Source of the DNA: Lophius americanus
Taxonomy: Eukaryota; Chordata; Actinopteri; Lophiiformes; Lophiidae
Direction of reading: 5' to 3'
Assembly (NCBI GenBank): GCA_037951165.1
Contig: JBBDHG010000030.1
Location: 1,929,001 to 1,993,000 of the forward strand
DNA: 64,000 bases
The notes under the pieces are model-generated. The model searched no databases. It saw only the letters and a program-made list of their open reading frames with translations, and had not been told where the DNA came from. How positions within the stretch are numbered: position 1 is the stretch's first letter; each line of letters starts with the position of its first letter. The translations under genes and the position numbers were made by a program. Shown here piece by piece: positions 42,270-53,944 of the stretch.

Positions 42270-42560
42270 ACATCTGCAGAAGCAGGAGGTGGGCGCCTAG
42301 TTCTCACCAGTAGCACACCATGCCAAAATCAGCAGAAGTTCCAGAAGGTGATTGAAATCCATCAGTCTGGGATGCGGTCCAAACACTGTTTCTAAGGTTC
42401 TGGGGCTCCACAGAATCACAGCCAGACAAATTATCTCCAGATGCAAGATACTTGTGTAGATAAAGACTGGAACGATAGTGAACCTTCACAGAAGTGAACC
42501 AGCTTCCAGAGTTCCTCCAGGAGCATTTCTTTAAAGTGGTGTGATTCCATCTAAACTCAG
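42270..42560 (+). mobile_element. Tc1-like transposon fragment (transposase N-terminal part)
   Basis: The plus strand contains GTGATTGAAATCCATCAGTC and, further on, GGCTCCACAGAATCACAG and GTGAACCTTCACAGAAG, matching the helix-turn-helix start of salmonid/fish Tc1 transposases (VIEIHQSGM.. then a GLQ..TV motif). Stops interrupt it, and the rest of the element is missing. Confidence 0.65.
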
Positions 42561-42878
42561 AGCAGAGACATGTTGCAAATTTACTCTAGTGACGTGAACG
42601 ACACCTTTCGCATACGTTGCATCATCCGTTTAATCCGACTGGGTCTAAAGTTTTCGTTTTGCAGGAAGCTACTGTGGCCCACAGGGGAAATGCAATGCAA
42701 ATAAAAAAAAAACCACATGGAAATTGACAAAACATCTTCATCATTTTGACAAATAAAAACGCACGGGCTTCATCACTTCTAAGTGTCCCTCACAAACGCT
42801 TCCCTACTCTCCTGGTTTCTGCAAAGTGTGTGTGTTGTCAAATTAATGAAGACGTTTTTTATTTGATGCGACTGGAAC

Positions 42879-43364
42879 CAGTAGAGTGACGTGAGTTGAG
42901 TCAATGGAGCCACGTGAGTTGAGTCGATAGAGCAGCGTGAGTTGAACCGGTAGAGCGACGTGAGTTGAGTCGATGGAGCGACGTGAGTTGAGTCGATGAT
43001 GGTGACGTGAGTTGAGTCGATAGAGCGGCGTGAGTTGAGTCGATGGAGCGGCATGAGTTGAGCCGGTAGAGGGACGTGAGTTGAGTCGATAGAGCGATGT
43101 GAGTTGAGTCGATAGAGCGACGTGAGTTGAGTCGATAGAGCGACGTGAGTTGAGTCGATAGAGCGGCATGAGTTGAGTCGATAGAGCGGCATGAGTTGAA
43201 CCGGTAGAGCGACGTGAGTTGAGTCGATAGAGCGACGTGAGTTGAGTCGATAAAGCGGCATGATTTGAACTGATAGAGCAATGCGAGTTGAACTGGTAGA
43301 GCGACGTGAGTAGAACCGGTAGAGCGACGTGAGTTGAACCGGTAGAGCGACATGAGTTGAGCCG
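42879..43364. repeat. 23-bp minisatellite, about 21 copies
   Basis: The unit CGACGTGAGTTGAGTCGATA plus GAG repeats with scattered substitutions (AGCCGGT or AACCGGT replacing AGTCGAT). Since 23 is not a multiple of 3, the three minus-strand frames pass into one another and all remain open, creating long artefactual frames. Confidence 0.95.
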
Positions 43365-43471
43365 TTGTATAAATGAGCGTCACGCCGCGTGTGTGGTTTG
43401 GACCAACTTAAAATGCTTCTTTCCATCTGTCTCCATTGGGGCGCAGGATCCTGAGGACTCCATTTTTAAGG

Positions 43472-43530
<59 letters not shown>
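43472..43530. repeat. (TA)n(TG)n compound microsatellite
   Basis: About 12 TA units run directly into about 17 TG units. Further TA-rich runs follow at 43,736-43,775 and 43,960-44,010. Confidence 0.97.
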
Positions 43531-43532
<2 letters not shown>

Positions 43533-43844
43533 TGAGGCAGAATACACATTCTGTATAGAAGCAGAAAGAAACATTAACAACAACAAAAGGAACAAAGAAT
43601 GGTTCCACCTTCAACCCTGGTATGATAGAAAGTCTCTCCTTCACACCTGGAACATAGAACTGAAGAATGAAGAAGACCTGCAACGTATGTTTAGTCAAAT
43701 GAAGGTGTGCAGTCTTTATTGAGAAGAGACTGAGATTATATATATATATATATAGTTATATAGATATATATAGTAAATATAATATAGTGATCTCATTTCC
43801 TCGTTGGTCTTTTCTTTCATTGTTGGTGTTTTCTAATTCCTTGT

Positions 43845-43846
<2 letters not shown>

Positions 43847-43878
<32 letters not shown>

Positions 43879-43935
43879 ATTTAATTTATAATGCACTTTA
43901 CATCATGTAAAACACTTTGTAACTTTGTTCTGAAA
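43847..43935 (-). mobile_element. 5'-truncated LINE 3' tail
   Basis: An (AAT)n run followed by ACATTTAATTTATAATGCAC matches the tail of the LINE at 3,481-3,550. Confidence 0.6.
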
Positions 43936-44900
43936 AGTGTTACACAAATGGATATATTCTACATATAAATATATATATATACTATTACATGCAGTAAATG
44001 TACTATATATACTGAACATACATTATATACTGTATGTAGAGTTTGTTACGTACGTAGAGTATATAATGTTTGTATATGGACATTAAATACACTTGAATAG
44101 ATGAAGGAGGGACACATTCCTGCACTAACTGCTCAGGTTTCCTCCTGACTCTGTCAAAGAAGCTCTTCGGGTGTTTTATAGGAAGTTGCCCCTGTGAGGG
44201 GGGAGTTTGGATTTCCAGTTTTATAGAATACATTTTTGTAGCTGCAAGTACTAAGAAGTATTCAGCGTTGTACTTCATACCGAACCCTCGTGTGTCCTAC
44301 TGGGAGGGTCTGGTGGAATTTTGTTTTTTCCCGCAGTCGTTCTCAATCACTGCTGTGGTGATAAAACAAGCGTTCTTCAGAGCAGAGGAAACTGTTCAAG
44401 GGGTAAGAACCTCCATCTTCAGGTGTTTTCAGATCAGGAATTTCTGCTGGTACCCAGTGGTACCACAGAGAGACTCCGTCAAATTAATGGACTATCAATT
44501 TTTTTACTTTACGACTGACAGGAAATCAATGAAATCATCCGACAGGTTGATTTGACCGGCGGCCTCTCGGTTGCTGCAGGTACCAAGGCTCATGGGTATC
44601 GTAGTCGTTGAGCGATGTCACCTCACGGGAGGAGGACGTGTCAGGATGGATCACCATGACGACTTTATCCCCAGTATGCCTCACTGATTCAGATACCGCT
44701 CAGGTTCTCCTTAAAAGGAAACATTACAACGCGGATACTTCCTGCATTCTAAGTCCCGCCCTCTTTACTACTAAGAAACTACAGGAAGAAAATGGTGAAG
44801 AAGAGATGGAATAGAAATAAAACATACAACAACAGACAGCAGAGAGATCTGTCTGCGTCTTTACAGCCAAATAAGGTAGCTGGTTAGTAAATAAGAGTTG

Positions 44901-44935
44901 CCTCCTCCTCCTCCTCCTCCTCCTCCTGCTCCTCG
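44901..44935. repeat. (CTC)n microsatellite
   Basis: About eleven CTC units, then a TGCTCCTCG remnant. Confidence 0.9.
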
Positions 44936-45099
44936 TCTTCGTCTCATGTAAGGAGAGAAAGTGCAGTGGGCGTGGCCTGCCCGTGTGGAGTATTTCTCTG
45001 AGTGCTGTCCTTCAGCATGTCCTTGTTTAGTGTTCATCTGCTCCTCCCGTCCTTCATCGCTTCATTCCACATTCACTCATTATTTACACTTTCATGCAT

Positions 45100-47150
45100 T
45101 AGCACACACCAGTACAGGCAGCCGTTAGCTTCACATATGCTAAATATTTGATTCTATCCACGGTCCCGACATTAAACCCTGTCGTCTCTCTGATTCCATG
45201 AGCTTAATCTTCTCATCACATGCTAACGATTTAAATTTGACCATGCGCAAAACATCCAATACAACATGAGGCTACATAACACTAATGGTAGCTAGCAACT
45301 GGCTCATTCATGCTAAGTGCTAAATCTATGAAATACTTTATTTCATCGTACTTATATATGGGCAAACTTTCACACTCACTATTTACACTATCGTACATTA
45401 TCACAAGCCACTACAGGCAGCCGCTAACATAGCATTTGTCACATGTTAGATTAAATTCACATGCATAACTCTATGTGAATATACCAATAGGTTTAATAAG
45501 ATAACATATGCATTGCTGCTAGCATCCATTAGCTCCTGCTGTAACTGGCTACCAGTATGAAATTAGTTTAAACTGTCTAATAAAGTAAGTATAAACTATC
45601 CCAGCTAAAGGTACCTTACGTGAACCATCATTGCTTAAGTTAGCTAATTTTAGCTGTCATACCTATAGTTAGCGAGTATGGAAGCTAGTAGGGATGTAAG
45701 TGTGACAATGACATTAACGAGGTTCGGTCCAGTCCCAGCTTCCCGCGGCATTTAATAATAATTCTAATAATTCAGACAGCCTTCGGTGTTTCTCTAGCAG
45801 AGGATGTGCGACTGTTCTGCTGTTGAGACTGAGTTCTGTTGTGTTCAGACTCCTGCTTAAAATGATCACATGACAACATGAACAACATGAAAATTCCTTA
45901 CCTGCTTAACCTACATTTTCTTTTTTCTTTTTTTTTTGGAAAAAAGGGAATGTTGCACAATCCTAAGGTGAAGCTGAAATCTATTCGTAAAAGTAAAGCT
46001 GTATTTCTACGTGCTGCATCCTGTGAAAGGCTATTTATGTTGCTAGTCCTAGTCTAATGCTGCTAATCTGAATACAATAAGAGTACAGTTTGAGCACAGT
46101 TACATTTCTACATGCTACACTGCAATGAAAAAAACAAAAAAAGGAATAAAAAACATAATATGCAGAAGGAGAAGCGTCACTCCACGACCCACAAAGAAAA
46201 GACGAATGAAGTTCCTTTTATGTCTTCTGCTTCTTGTTTCCAATTGTTTCCAAAACGTACCAAACTTTGACCTCAAAACCGAGGTAGGTACCGAACTGTG
46301 ATTGTGGTGTAGCGTTACACCCGTAATAGCTAGTCAACTATCGCTGCTCAAGTTAGCTTATTCAGCTATCAGCGTTAATTTCAGCTATAATACCTACAGT
46401 TAGCTGGTGACAGCTCTCAGTTTAGTTAATATTAGCTATTATAGATTAACTTAGCTAATGTCACATAATATTTTCTAAAGTTAGCTCATTTCAACAATCT
46501 TATTTTCAGTTAGCGAGTGTCAGGTATTAGCAAAATTTAGCTAATGTCAATTATCATTGCTTAAGTTAGCTAATTCAGTTATCAGGGTTAATTTCCGCTA
46601 TCATACCTACAGTCTGCTGGTGTCAGTTGTCATTGCTAAGTTTAGTTAGCAAGCTATGATAGCTAACATATATCATAGCTTAAGTTAGCTAATGTTAGCT
46701 TATTGCTAAAGCTAGCTAATGTCAGCTATCATAGCTAAAGTTAGGTAATGTCAGCTGCAATAGCTATAGTTACCTAGTATCAACTGTCATTGCAAAGGTT
46801 TGCTAATGTTAGCTATCATGCATACAGTTATCAAGTGTCAGGTATAATAGCTCAATTTAGCTGAAGTCAACTATCATTGCAAAAGCTACCTATTACAGCT
46901 GTGAGCACTAATGTCAGCTATTAAAGCTAAAGCTAACTCAATCAATTCATCATCGCTAAAGCTAGCTATGTCAGCAGTCATAACTATAGTTAACAAATGT
47001 CAGCTACCAAAGCTAGATAGTGACAACTGTCATTGCTACAGTTAGCAAATGTTAGCTATCATACCCACGGTTAGCGAGTCGGTTATTATATCTCTATTTG
47101 AGCGAATGTCAGCTTTCTTAGCTGATGTTAGCTAATGTTAGCTATCTTAT
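45100..47150. repeat. GCTAA/TTAGC-rich degenerate repeat region
   Basis: AGTTAGCTAATGTCAGCTAT and shorter variants (TAGCTAAAGTTAGC, GTTAGCTAATTCAGC) recur at 30-50 base spacing over 2 kb, strongest at 46.3-47.1 kb. Confidence 0.7.
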
Positions 47151-47544
47151 AAATTAAATGTATTATTATTATTATTATATCTAAAGTTTGCCAATTCCAG
47201 GTATCATTACTAACCAGGAAATATTCCAGAACTGGGGGTTTTTGTCCAAAATGAAGGGGTGAAGATTCCTCAGCAATGCAGCAAGACCTTAGAATGAAAG
47301 AGTCAGTCATTCTTTCATTTATTTATTTTCACAGTTTTTGAATCAATTTAACCTCTGCAAATCTGTTTTCATGGAGGTTACTGTCTGTAGACTGCAGAAG
47401 GTCTATAGTCACACACACACACACACCCCCACACACCCTGCCTGGACTTTGACCTAAAATGGGAAAACAGCTGGACTTTTTACCAGGACGTCTGAAGTGC
47501 TTCTGATTGGTTGACTAACATCAACACAGCGACCAGCTTAGGAA

Positions 47545-47700
47545 TGCGTGTGTGTGTGTTTGTGTGGGTGTTTATAAGTGTATGTGTGTGTGTGAGTGTG
47601 AATGTGTGTGTGCGTGTGTCTATGTTGTGTGGTTGTTTATGTGTGTATGTGCGTGTGTATGCGAATGCGTGTGTGTGTGTGTGTGTGTGAATAGTAGTAG
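47545..47700. repeat. TG-rich microsatellite region
   Basis: Interrupted GTGTGTGT runs with TATG and CGTG variants, ending in a (TAG)n run near 47,692-47,706. Confidence 0.85.
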
Positions 47701-47859
47701 TAGTAGTGCAGAAGTAGGCTAGTGCAGAACAGGTCTAAGCACAAAAAGATTCACTACATTAAAATAAGTCCCAAACATGAAGATATTTAAAAAGTGATAA
47801 AAGTAATTAAATCATTAGACCTGATGCCTAATAATATGATTTCCTTTTCTATGTCTAAC

Positions 47860-48790
47860 TTTCCTTCTCTTGACCCTCTCCTCTCCCTCTTCCTCCTGTG
47901 TCATCCTCTGGCTTCACCTGCAGGAGAAATGGTGTCTTTTCAGATTGCTTCTGCTGCCACCTGCTGGACACGAAACGTAACTCCCTAAATGTTTCATCTC
48001 TCCTCCTCCACTTTTCCTTCTCCTTTCTTTTCTTCTTCTTTCCTTCCTTACAACATCATCTTCTTTTCTGATCCCTTCTTTCCATGTCTTCCATCTCTTC
48101 TCTCCTCTTCTCTTATCTCATCCTTTCTTTGTCGCTCTCCTCTACTTTTTCTCTCCCTCTCCTTCTGTACGTCCTCCTTTCCTTCACTACACTCTCATCT
48201 CATTCTTTAACGCTTCCTCTCCCTGTCTTCCTCCTGTCTTTTCCTCTCCTGTTCTTCCTCTCTTCTCTCTTCCGCTCCACCCGCTGATGGATCGGCCTGT
48301 GGCTCCCCCTACAGGAGGTGTCGTGGCATTACAGGTAAACAGTTGTCTTGCAGAAACTCTCAGTGGCCTGCAGGAGGCTCTGTCTGATTGTAGACCGAAC
48401 CAGCCCACCTGACCTTCCCTTGGGCACACGTGACAGGGAGTGGAGAAGATTAGATTCTCACAATCACTTCTGGTATTTAAACAGGTAATTTCCCAGAAAC
48501 CATCACTTCACTTTCTGTCAGACATAATCACTATTGTAATTATTTAAATCTCCGAGGTGTCCTACTCTCCACTCCTTTTTCTCTACCTCCTCTCCTTCTT
48601 TACTTCCTTTCCCCTACTAACTCTGCTCTTTCTTTACCTCCTCCTCTACCTCCTCCTCCTCTCCTCTACCTCCTCCCCTTTTCTATCATAACCTCTCTTT
48701 GTTTACCTCCTCACCTTCTCTACCCCTTCTTCTTCTTCTCGTTCTCTACCTCCTCCTCCTCTCCAAACAGCAGTTCATGTCCTCTTCCTT
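47860..48790. repeat. Pyrimidine-rich blocks on the plus strand
   Basis: TCCTCTCC, CTTCTTTCC and CTACCTCCTCC words dominate 47,860-48,280 and 48,565-48,790, mirroring the purine-rich block at 32.3-33.3 kb. The run between them is ordinary sequence. Confidence 0.7.
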
Positions 48791-48931
48791 CATTCCTCGC
48801 CCTACCTCGACATGTGATGAACTCGCACCAGGTTTCTCTTATTGTAGAAACCCTGAGAGCATCTGGAGACTAAAATAAAGCACAGATCCTGCAGGATCCC
48901 TGCAGGTTCCTGCAGGTCCGGGATCAGATCA

Positions 48932-48950
48932 GGGGGGGGGGGGGGGGGGG
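48932..48950. repeat. Poly-G run (19 G)
   Basis: A homopolymer of 19 G preceded by three CCTGCAGG-like words at 48,887-48,918. Confidence 0.9.
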
Positions 48951-49479
48951 CAAAAACACCGAGAGCTTCGATACAACAGAGACATCTGAAGAACCAACAT
49001 GAAGTCCTCAAACCTTACAGGAAGCAGACAGAACTTCAGCTGAGTTGATTATGTCATATGGCGCCTAAATAAATAACCGGTTGGTCTGTAGGCTTTGCTA
49101 TCTGGTTAATTAATCATCTTAGAAAAACTTTATTATTAGGAACTTTTTAATACTTATACTAGAATAGAATAAATTCAAATAAAATACTCAAAATACCAGA
49201 GTATTTTGAGTATTTTAGTGTCATGATGTTACTTCCTGTTTATCTCCCCTTTAACTGTTTTGTTCTGTGCTTTTATTCTGACATTTCAGACTGGGATTTC
49301 CACATGGCACCTGCTCACCCATGAATCACTCCAGGGTGAAGCAACGCCTGCTGAGAGACACATAGTTCACTTATGACTGTCATTTCTTACACCTGAGGTT
49401 GAAAGTTTCCATAACATGACACAGTTCAGCGAGCTATGATGTCATCGACATGTGTGACCCCAGACACGTGAATCTGGAC

Positions 49480-49920
49480 TTTTCACTATGTGAACCTGGA
49501 CTTTTCACTTTGTGGTCTGGACGTTTTACTGTGTTAACTTTTACTCGTTCACTATATGAACATGAGTTTTTTTCACTGTATGAATCCATCATGTTTTACT
49601 GTGTGAACCTGGACAATTTCAATGTGTGAACCTGGATTTATTTCACTATATGACATGGAATGTTTCTCTAAATGAACCTGGACTGGTTAACTGTGTGAAC
49701 ATGGAATGTTTCACTATATGAACCTGGATTTATTTCACTATATGAACCTGGATTTATTTCACCATATGAACCTGGATTTATTTCACTATATGAACCTGGA
49801 TTTTTTCACTATGTGAACCTGGAATATTTCATGTATAAGAACCTAGACTGTTTCACTGTGTAAACCTGGACTGTTTCACTGAATGAACTGGGACTGTTTC
49901 ACTGTATGAACCTGGACTAA
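49480..49920. repeat. Degenerate 'ttcactatatgaacctgga' minisatellite
   Basis: TTTCACTATATGAACCTGGA and variants (CTGTTTCACTGTATGAAC) recur about every 25-30 bases, roughly 16 times. Confidence 0.75.
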
Positions 49921-50217
49921 ACCCCTATGGCTCAAGGATGCGGCTTCATCGGGTTGGTGAGAAGCAGCAGGTGTTTGGAGGCTCGTCAATCTTTGGACTA
50001 TAAACTGAATATTCTCACGATATTAACATGGACTTTGTCATTGTGTAAACCTGGACTGTTTCACTATACGACCTGGACTAACCCCCTCTGGCCAGGCGAC
50101 ACGTCAGGTTATGATCCGGTTAGGTTTTGTAATCTAATCGCTGACTCAAGGACGCGGCTTCATCGGGTTGGTGAGAAGCAGCAGGTGTTTGGAGGCTCGT
50201 CAATCTTTGGACTATAA
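49900..50217. repeat. Direct duplication of a 74-bp segment
   Basis: Segments 49,931-50,003 and 50,144-50,217 are nearly identical (start CTCAAGGA, end GGACTATAAA, one internal difference seen). The CACTGTATGAACCTGGACTA-type flank is also partly repeated before each. Confidence 0.85.
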
Positions 50218-50444
50218 ATTAAAGCTTCTTCAAATGTTCAGAACACATTTTCATCGGCTGGTTCTGAAGGGAATCTGAACATGAAGGTCAGTCTGGGTCT
50301 TAACTCTGGTTCAGGGTTTCGGGGTAGTTGTTCGGTTCCTGCTTCACCAGGTCTGGACTCAACATCCACGGACATGAACCCCATTTTTAATGAATCGACC
50401 AACAGAAATGAAAACGTCCTTAATTAATCATGCAAATTCTTCGT

Positions 50445-51580
50445 ACATGGGTCAGCCATAACATTATAACCAACTATTTTGTGCATAGTATTGTGCCGGT
50501 CTCCATTTAATCAAGAAAACAGTTCCGACACGTTGAGACCTGGACTCCCCAGCAGAACCTTTGAAGGTGTGCTGTGGTGTCTGGTACCAAAACATCAGCA
50601 GCAGCTCCTTCATGTCCTGGCAGTTGTGAGGTGGGGCCTCCCTGGATCAGACTTGTTGGTCCAGCACATCCCACAGATGATGGATTGGGTGGAGATATGG
50701 AGACTCAGGAGACCGGGTCAACACTTTCAACTGGTTGCTTTATTCCTTTATTTCAAAGCCTTCCTGCAGTGGGTCGGGGGGCGTCGTCCTGCTGGAAGAG
50801 GTCATTGCCGTTAGGGAATGCCGTTTCCTTGAAGGATTTGGTCTGCAGCAATGTTCAGGTAGCTGCTGCATACACAAGAATGGTAGGAACCAAAGTTTCA
50901 GGGCAGAAGATGGTCTAAACAATCTCACTGCCTTGGCTGGCTTCTCTTCTTCCCATGATGCATCCTGGGAGCACCTCCCCTCCAGGTAAGAATTTAACAC
51001 TCACTGGACGCTTTCCCTTTCACATGAACTAAAAGAGGGCCTGATCCACCTGACCAGGCCACCTTCTTCACTTGCTCCGTGATGCAGTTCTGATGCTGAC
51101 GGGCCCATTGTAAGAACTTTCAGCAGTGGACAGATGTCTGAGGCTGCACAGCCGCATACACAGCACGCTTTGATGTCACTGGGTTTTCTGACACCTTTCA
51201 ATCAAAACAAGCATCAACTTTTTTTAGTTGGATCAAACAACACAGGATAGCCTTCACTGGGGACCTTCGGCGCCCAGGTGGTACTTCCTTAGACCACTTT
51301 GGTAGGTACTAACCCCTGCAGACCAGGTACACCCAACAAGACCTGCAGTTTTCCTAAGATGTTCTGACCCGGCACAATCTCAATATGGATCTTGTCAATG
51401 TCTCTCAAATCCTCTCGCGTCTCTATTTTTTTCCTGCTCCAAACATCACCTCCAGCAAACATGTTCACCTGCTGCCTAATATATCCCACACACTGAGAGG
51501 TAGCCATGGCAACCAGGTAATCAATGTTATTCTAACTTCCCCCGTCCCTGATTATAATGTTACGGCTGATCGGTTTACAT
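50445..51580 (-). mobile_element. Tc1/mariner-family element with terminal inverted repeats (copy B)
   Basis: The left end reads GTCAGCCATAACATTATAAC and the right end, read in reverse, GATCAGCCGTAACATTATAA, giving inverted ends. The minus strand carries a decayed transposase: CATCTGTGGGATGTGCTGGA encodes the HLWDVLD motif, and GATGCATCATGGGAAGAAG lies further upstream in the coding direction. It is about 1.1 kb long and many frameshifts make it dead. It lies 200 bp upstream of the mfap4-like gene. Confidence 0.8.
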
Positions 51581-51764
51581 TAACCGTGATAATTAACTGT
51601 GCCTTTTGACCGACTCTTGAGTTTCTATTCAGAGATGAAGGTTGCTCATCTTCTCCTTACTGGACCTGGACTGTTTTACTGTATGGAATTGGACTGTTTT
51701 GAGGGATCCTGCTCAATGACCAGCATGGATCACAGGACCTCCTCTGATTGGATGGATTAACATA

Positions 51765-53191
51765 ATGGCCACGCCCCCTCTCTTCCAGCTGGTATCCGTT
51801 CTCCTGCTCCTGTTGGGTCTGGTTCTGGCCAGCTACTCCAATCTCATCCTGCCACTGGACTGCAGTGACATCTATAACACGATCGACCCAAGAAGTGGCG
51901 TGTACACCATCTTTCCCATCGGACCCACGTCAGCCGTCCAGGTACCGACATCACCCATGATCTCTGGGTCGATTCCGGGACAGCTTGTAGTTCTTTGTTG
52001 ACAAGTCTTCCTTCATATCCAGGTTTACTGTGACATGGACTCCAGAGGAGGAGGATGGACGGTAAGTGTTTTAACTGAAGTCCCAGCACTTCCTGTTTGC
52101 CCTTCACAATAAGTCACCTGTATGTTAAAGGACTCTTTCCTTTCTCCTTCCAGGTGTTCCAGAGGAGGATGGACGGCTCCGTGAACTTCTACAGACCATG
52201 GGTGTACTACAAGATGGGCTTTGGAATCGCTGCTGGAGAGTACTGGCTCGGTGAGGAAGGAAATAGTCACGTCACCTCGTCAAACCATTTGCATCTCCAT
52301 GCAGAAGATGTGAATAATTGTTTTCAGGTCTGGAGAACATATTTAGTCTGGTCATGAGGAAAAAGTATGAGCTGCTGGTCGACATGGAGGACTTTGAGGG
52401 AAACAAGGCGTTTGCTAGTTACTCCTCGTTCTCCATCGACCCAGAGTCTTACGGGTACAAGCTGCACGTCTCAGGATTCACCGATGGTGGGGCGGGTACG
52501 TTTTTATTTGTATTTGTTGGTTATCAAGGAATTTAATAGAAATAAAAGCTACCCTCCTCTCTGGGTTAGTCCTGTTTCCTGTCACGCCCTGAAGAACACC
52601 AGCTGTGAACCCGCTCGGTGTTTGTCCTTGGTTGAGAGAGAGTTTTTCTGCAGGTTAACGCAGGAGGGCGACGGGTTCCACAGATTGAATGTATGACTTT
52701 TTTTTTTCGTTAACATGCAGCGAGGACAAAATCTTGTTTACACAGCAAGTTATTGACATATTATAGTCTCTGAAGATGAAATGAGGATAAAATAAAAATA
52801 AAAACATCCATATATGCACAACTTGTCCAGAAGACAAAACAATCACATGATCACAGATAGAATTCCCCAGAACAGCACTAAAAGGACAGAAATGTCCTTT
52901 GAGCGGTGGAGACATTAAACTGTTGTTGTGTTTACAGGAGACTCTCTGGCTCAGCACAGTGGAAACAAGTTCTCCACCTTTGATAAAGACCAGGACAACT
53001 CAACTGCAAACTGTTCCAGATTATACCTGGGAGCGTTCTGGTACAACAACTGCCACAACACAAACCCTAACGGTATTTATCGATGGGGGGCTGATGGCAC
53101 CCTCTATGCTGTAGGAGTGGAGTGGGTCACCTGGAAAAAATGCGACTACTCCCTGAAGACCATCAGCATGAAGATCCGTCCTGTGAAGTAG
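51765..53191 (+). CDS. mfap4: Microfibril-associated glycoprotein 4-like, secreted fibrinogen-related protein
   Basis: Five exons: 51765-51941, 52023-52061, 52154-52250, 52328-52495, 52938-53191, giving 244 aa. Residues 9-25 (LVSVLLLLLGLVLASYS) are a signal-peptide core. From LDCSDIY at 31-37 on it is a fibrinogen C-terminal domain: VYCDMDSRGGGWTVFQRRMD, NFYRPW, GEYWLG, YELLVDMEDFEGNKAF, calcium-site text DKDQDN, then NPNGIYRWG and SMKIRPVK. Such proteins bind collagen, elastic microfibrils or sugars outside cells; fish carry many paralogs, some linked to macrophages and immunity, so the exact ortholog is uncertain. The start is ambiguous: CCCCTCTCTTCCAG at 51,775-51,788 is a perfect acceptor, and joining an upstream ATGAAG at 51,633 would give MKLVSVLL, the usual fish start, but its donor (GTTGCT) is weak. 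It converges on ch25h. Confidence 0.9.
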
Positions 53192-53253
53192 TTCTCCAGG
53201 AACAGCAGCAGGAGAAGACATGAAGATTTGAAACCCTTGTGTGAATCATGATC

Positions 53254-53259
53254 AATAAA
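53254..53259 (+). terminator. Poly(A) signal of the mfap4-like gene
   Basis: AATAAA, 63 bases after the stop codon. Confidence 0.75.
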
Positions 53260-53883
53260 GCAGAAGCTTCATTTGGTCTTCTGTCGCATCACCTACACTG
53301 CCCTCTAGAGGTCACACTCAGAAGTACACATCAGACGTTTGGCCCCGCCCCCCTCTGTCGGCAATCAGGCGCCTTCTGTGAAAATTCATCTACAGGTTCT
53401 GTCCGTCCATCGATTTCATTTGATAAAAAGATCAACATCAAAGTAGAAAATAAATCTTTAATCCTTCATCAAAAACATCATCACATTCATCCGGAGAGAA
53501 ATTTATGGACCATATGACAAAATACAAAATCATTAAATAAATCATCTCTGTCCAGTTCATGTTTGAAGTTCATGAATAAATAAACACATATACACATAGA
53601 TGATATAAATAGCCGGTGAAACTTCAGTGCATCGGTGTTTGGATTGAGAGACGAGAAGAAGGTTGATGTAAACTTTGGATCAGAACCACCATAATCCTTT
53701 CAGAAAGTTCTCCTTCATTTTAGACTCAGTCAAACCCAGATTCTTTGAAACCTTCAAAAATCTTAAATATATTGTCAAAATGGCTTCATCCGTCAAGAAA
53801 TACAAAAGTTTATACTTTTTAAAGAAGTTCCAGTGGAAGTCGGGTTCAGCTTCGGTTCAGTTCAGAAAGTTAAAAAAAAAAGT

Positions 53884-53889
53884 TTTATT
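53884..53889 (-). terminator. Probable poly(A) signal of ch25h-like gene
   Basis: AATAAA on the minus strand, 56 bases after the stop codon at 53,945. More distal signals between 53.4 and 53.6 kb are also possible. Confidence 0.5.
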
Positions 53890-53944
53890 TTTTAAAAGTC
53901 CAGAAACTTAAACTTCCAAACCCGTTCAGTGAAAAATGGGTTCT

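Larger units (their letters stand above)
53192..53944. other. Convergent intergenic region between the mfap4-like gene and ch25h
   Basis: Two 3' UTRs back to back. Apart from the two poly(A) signals it is AT-rich with nothing recognised. Confidence 0.6.
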
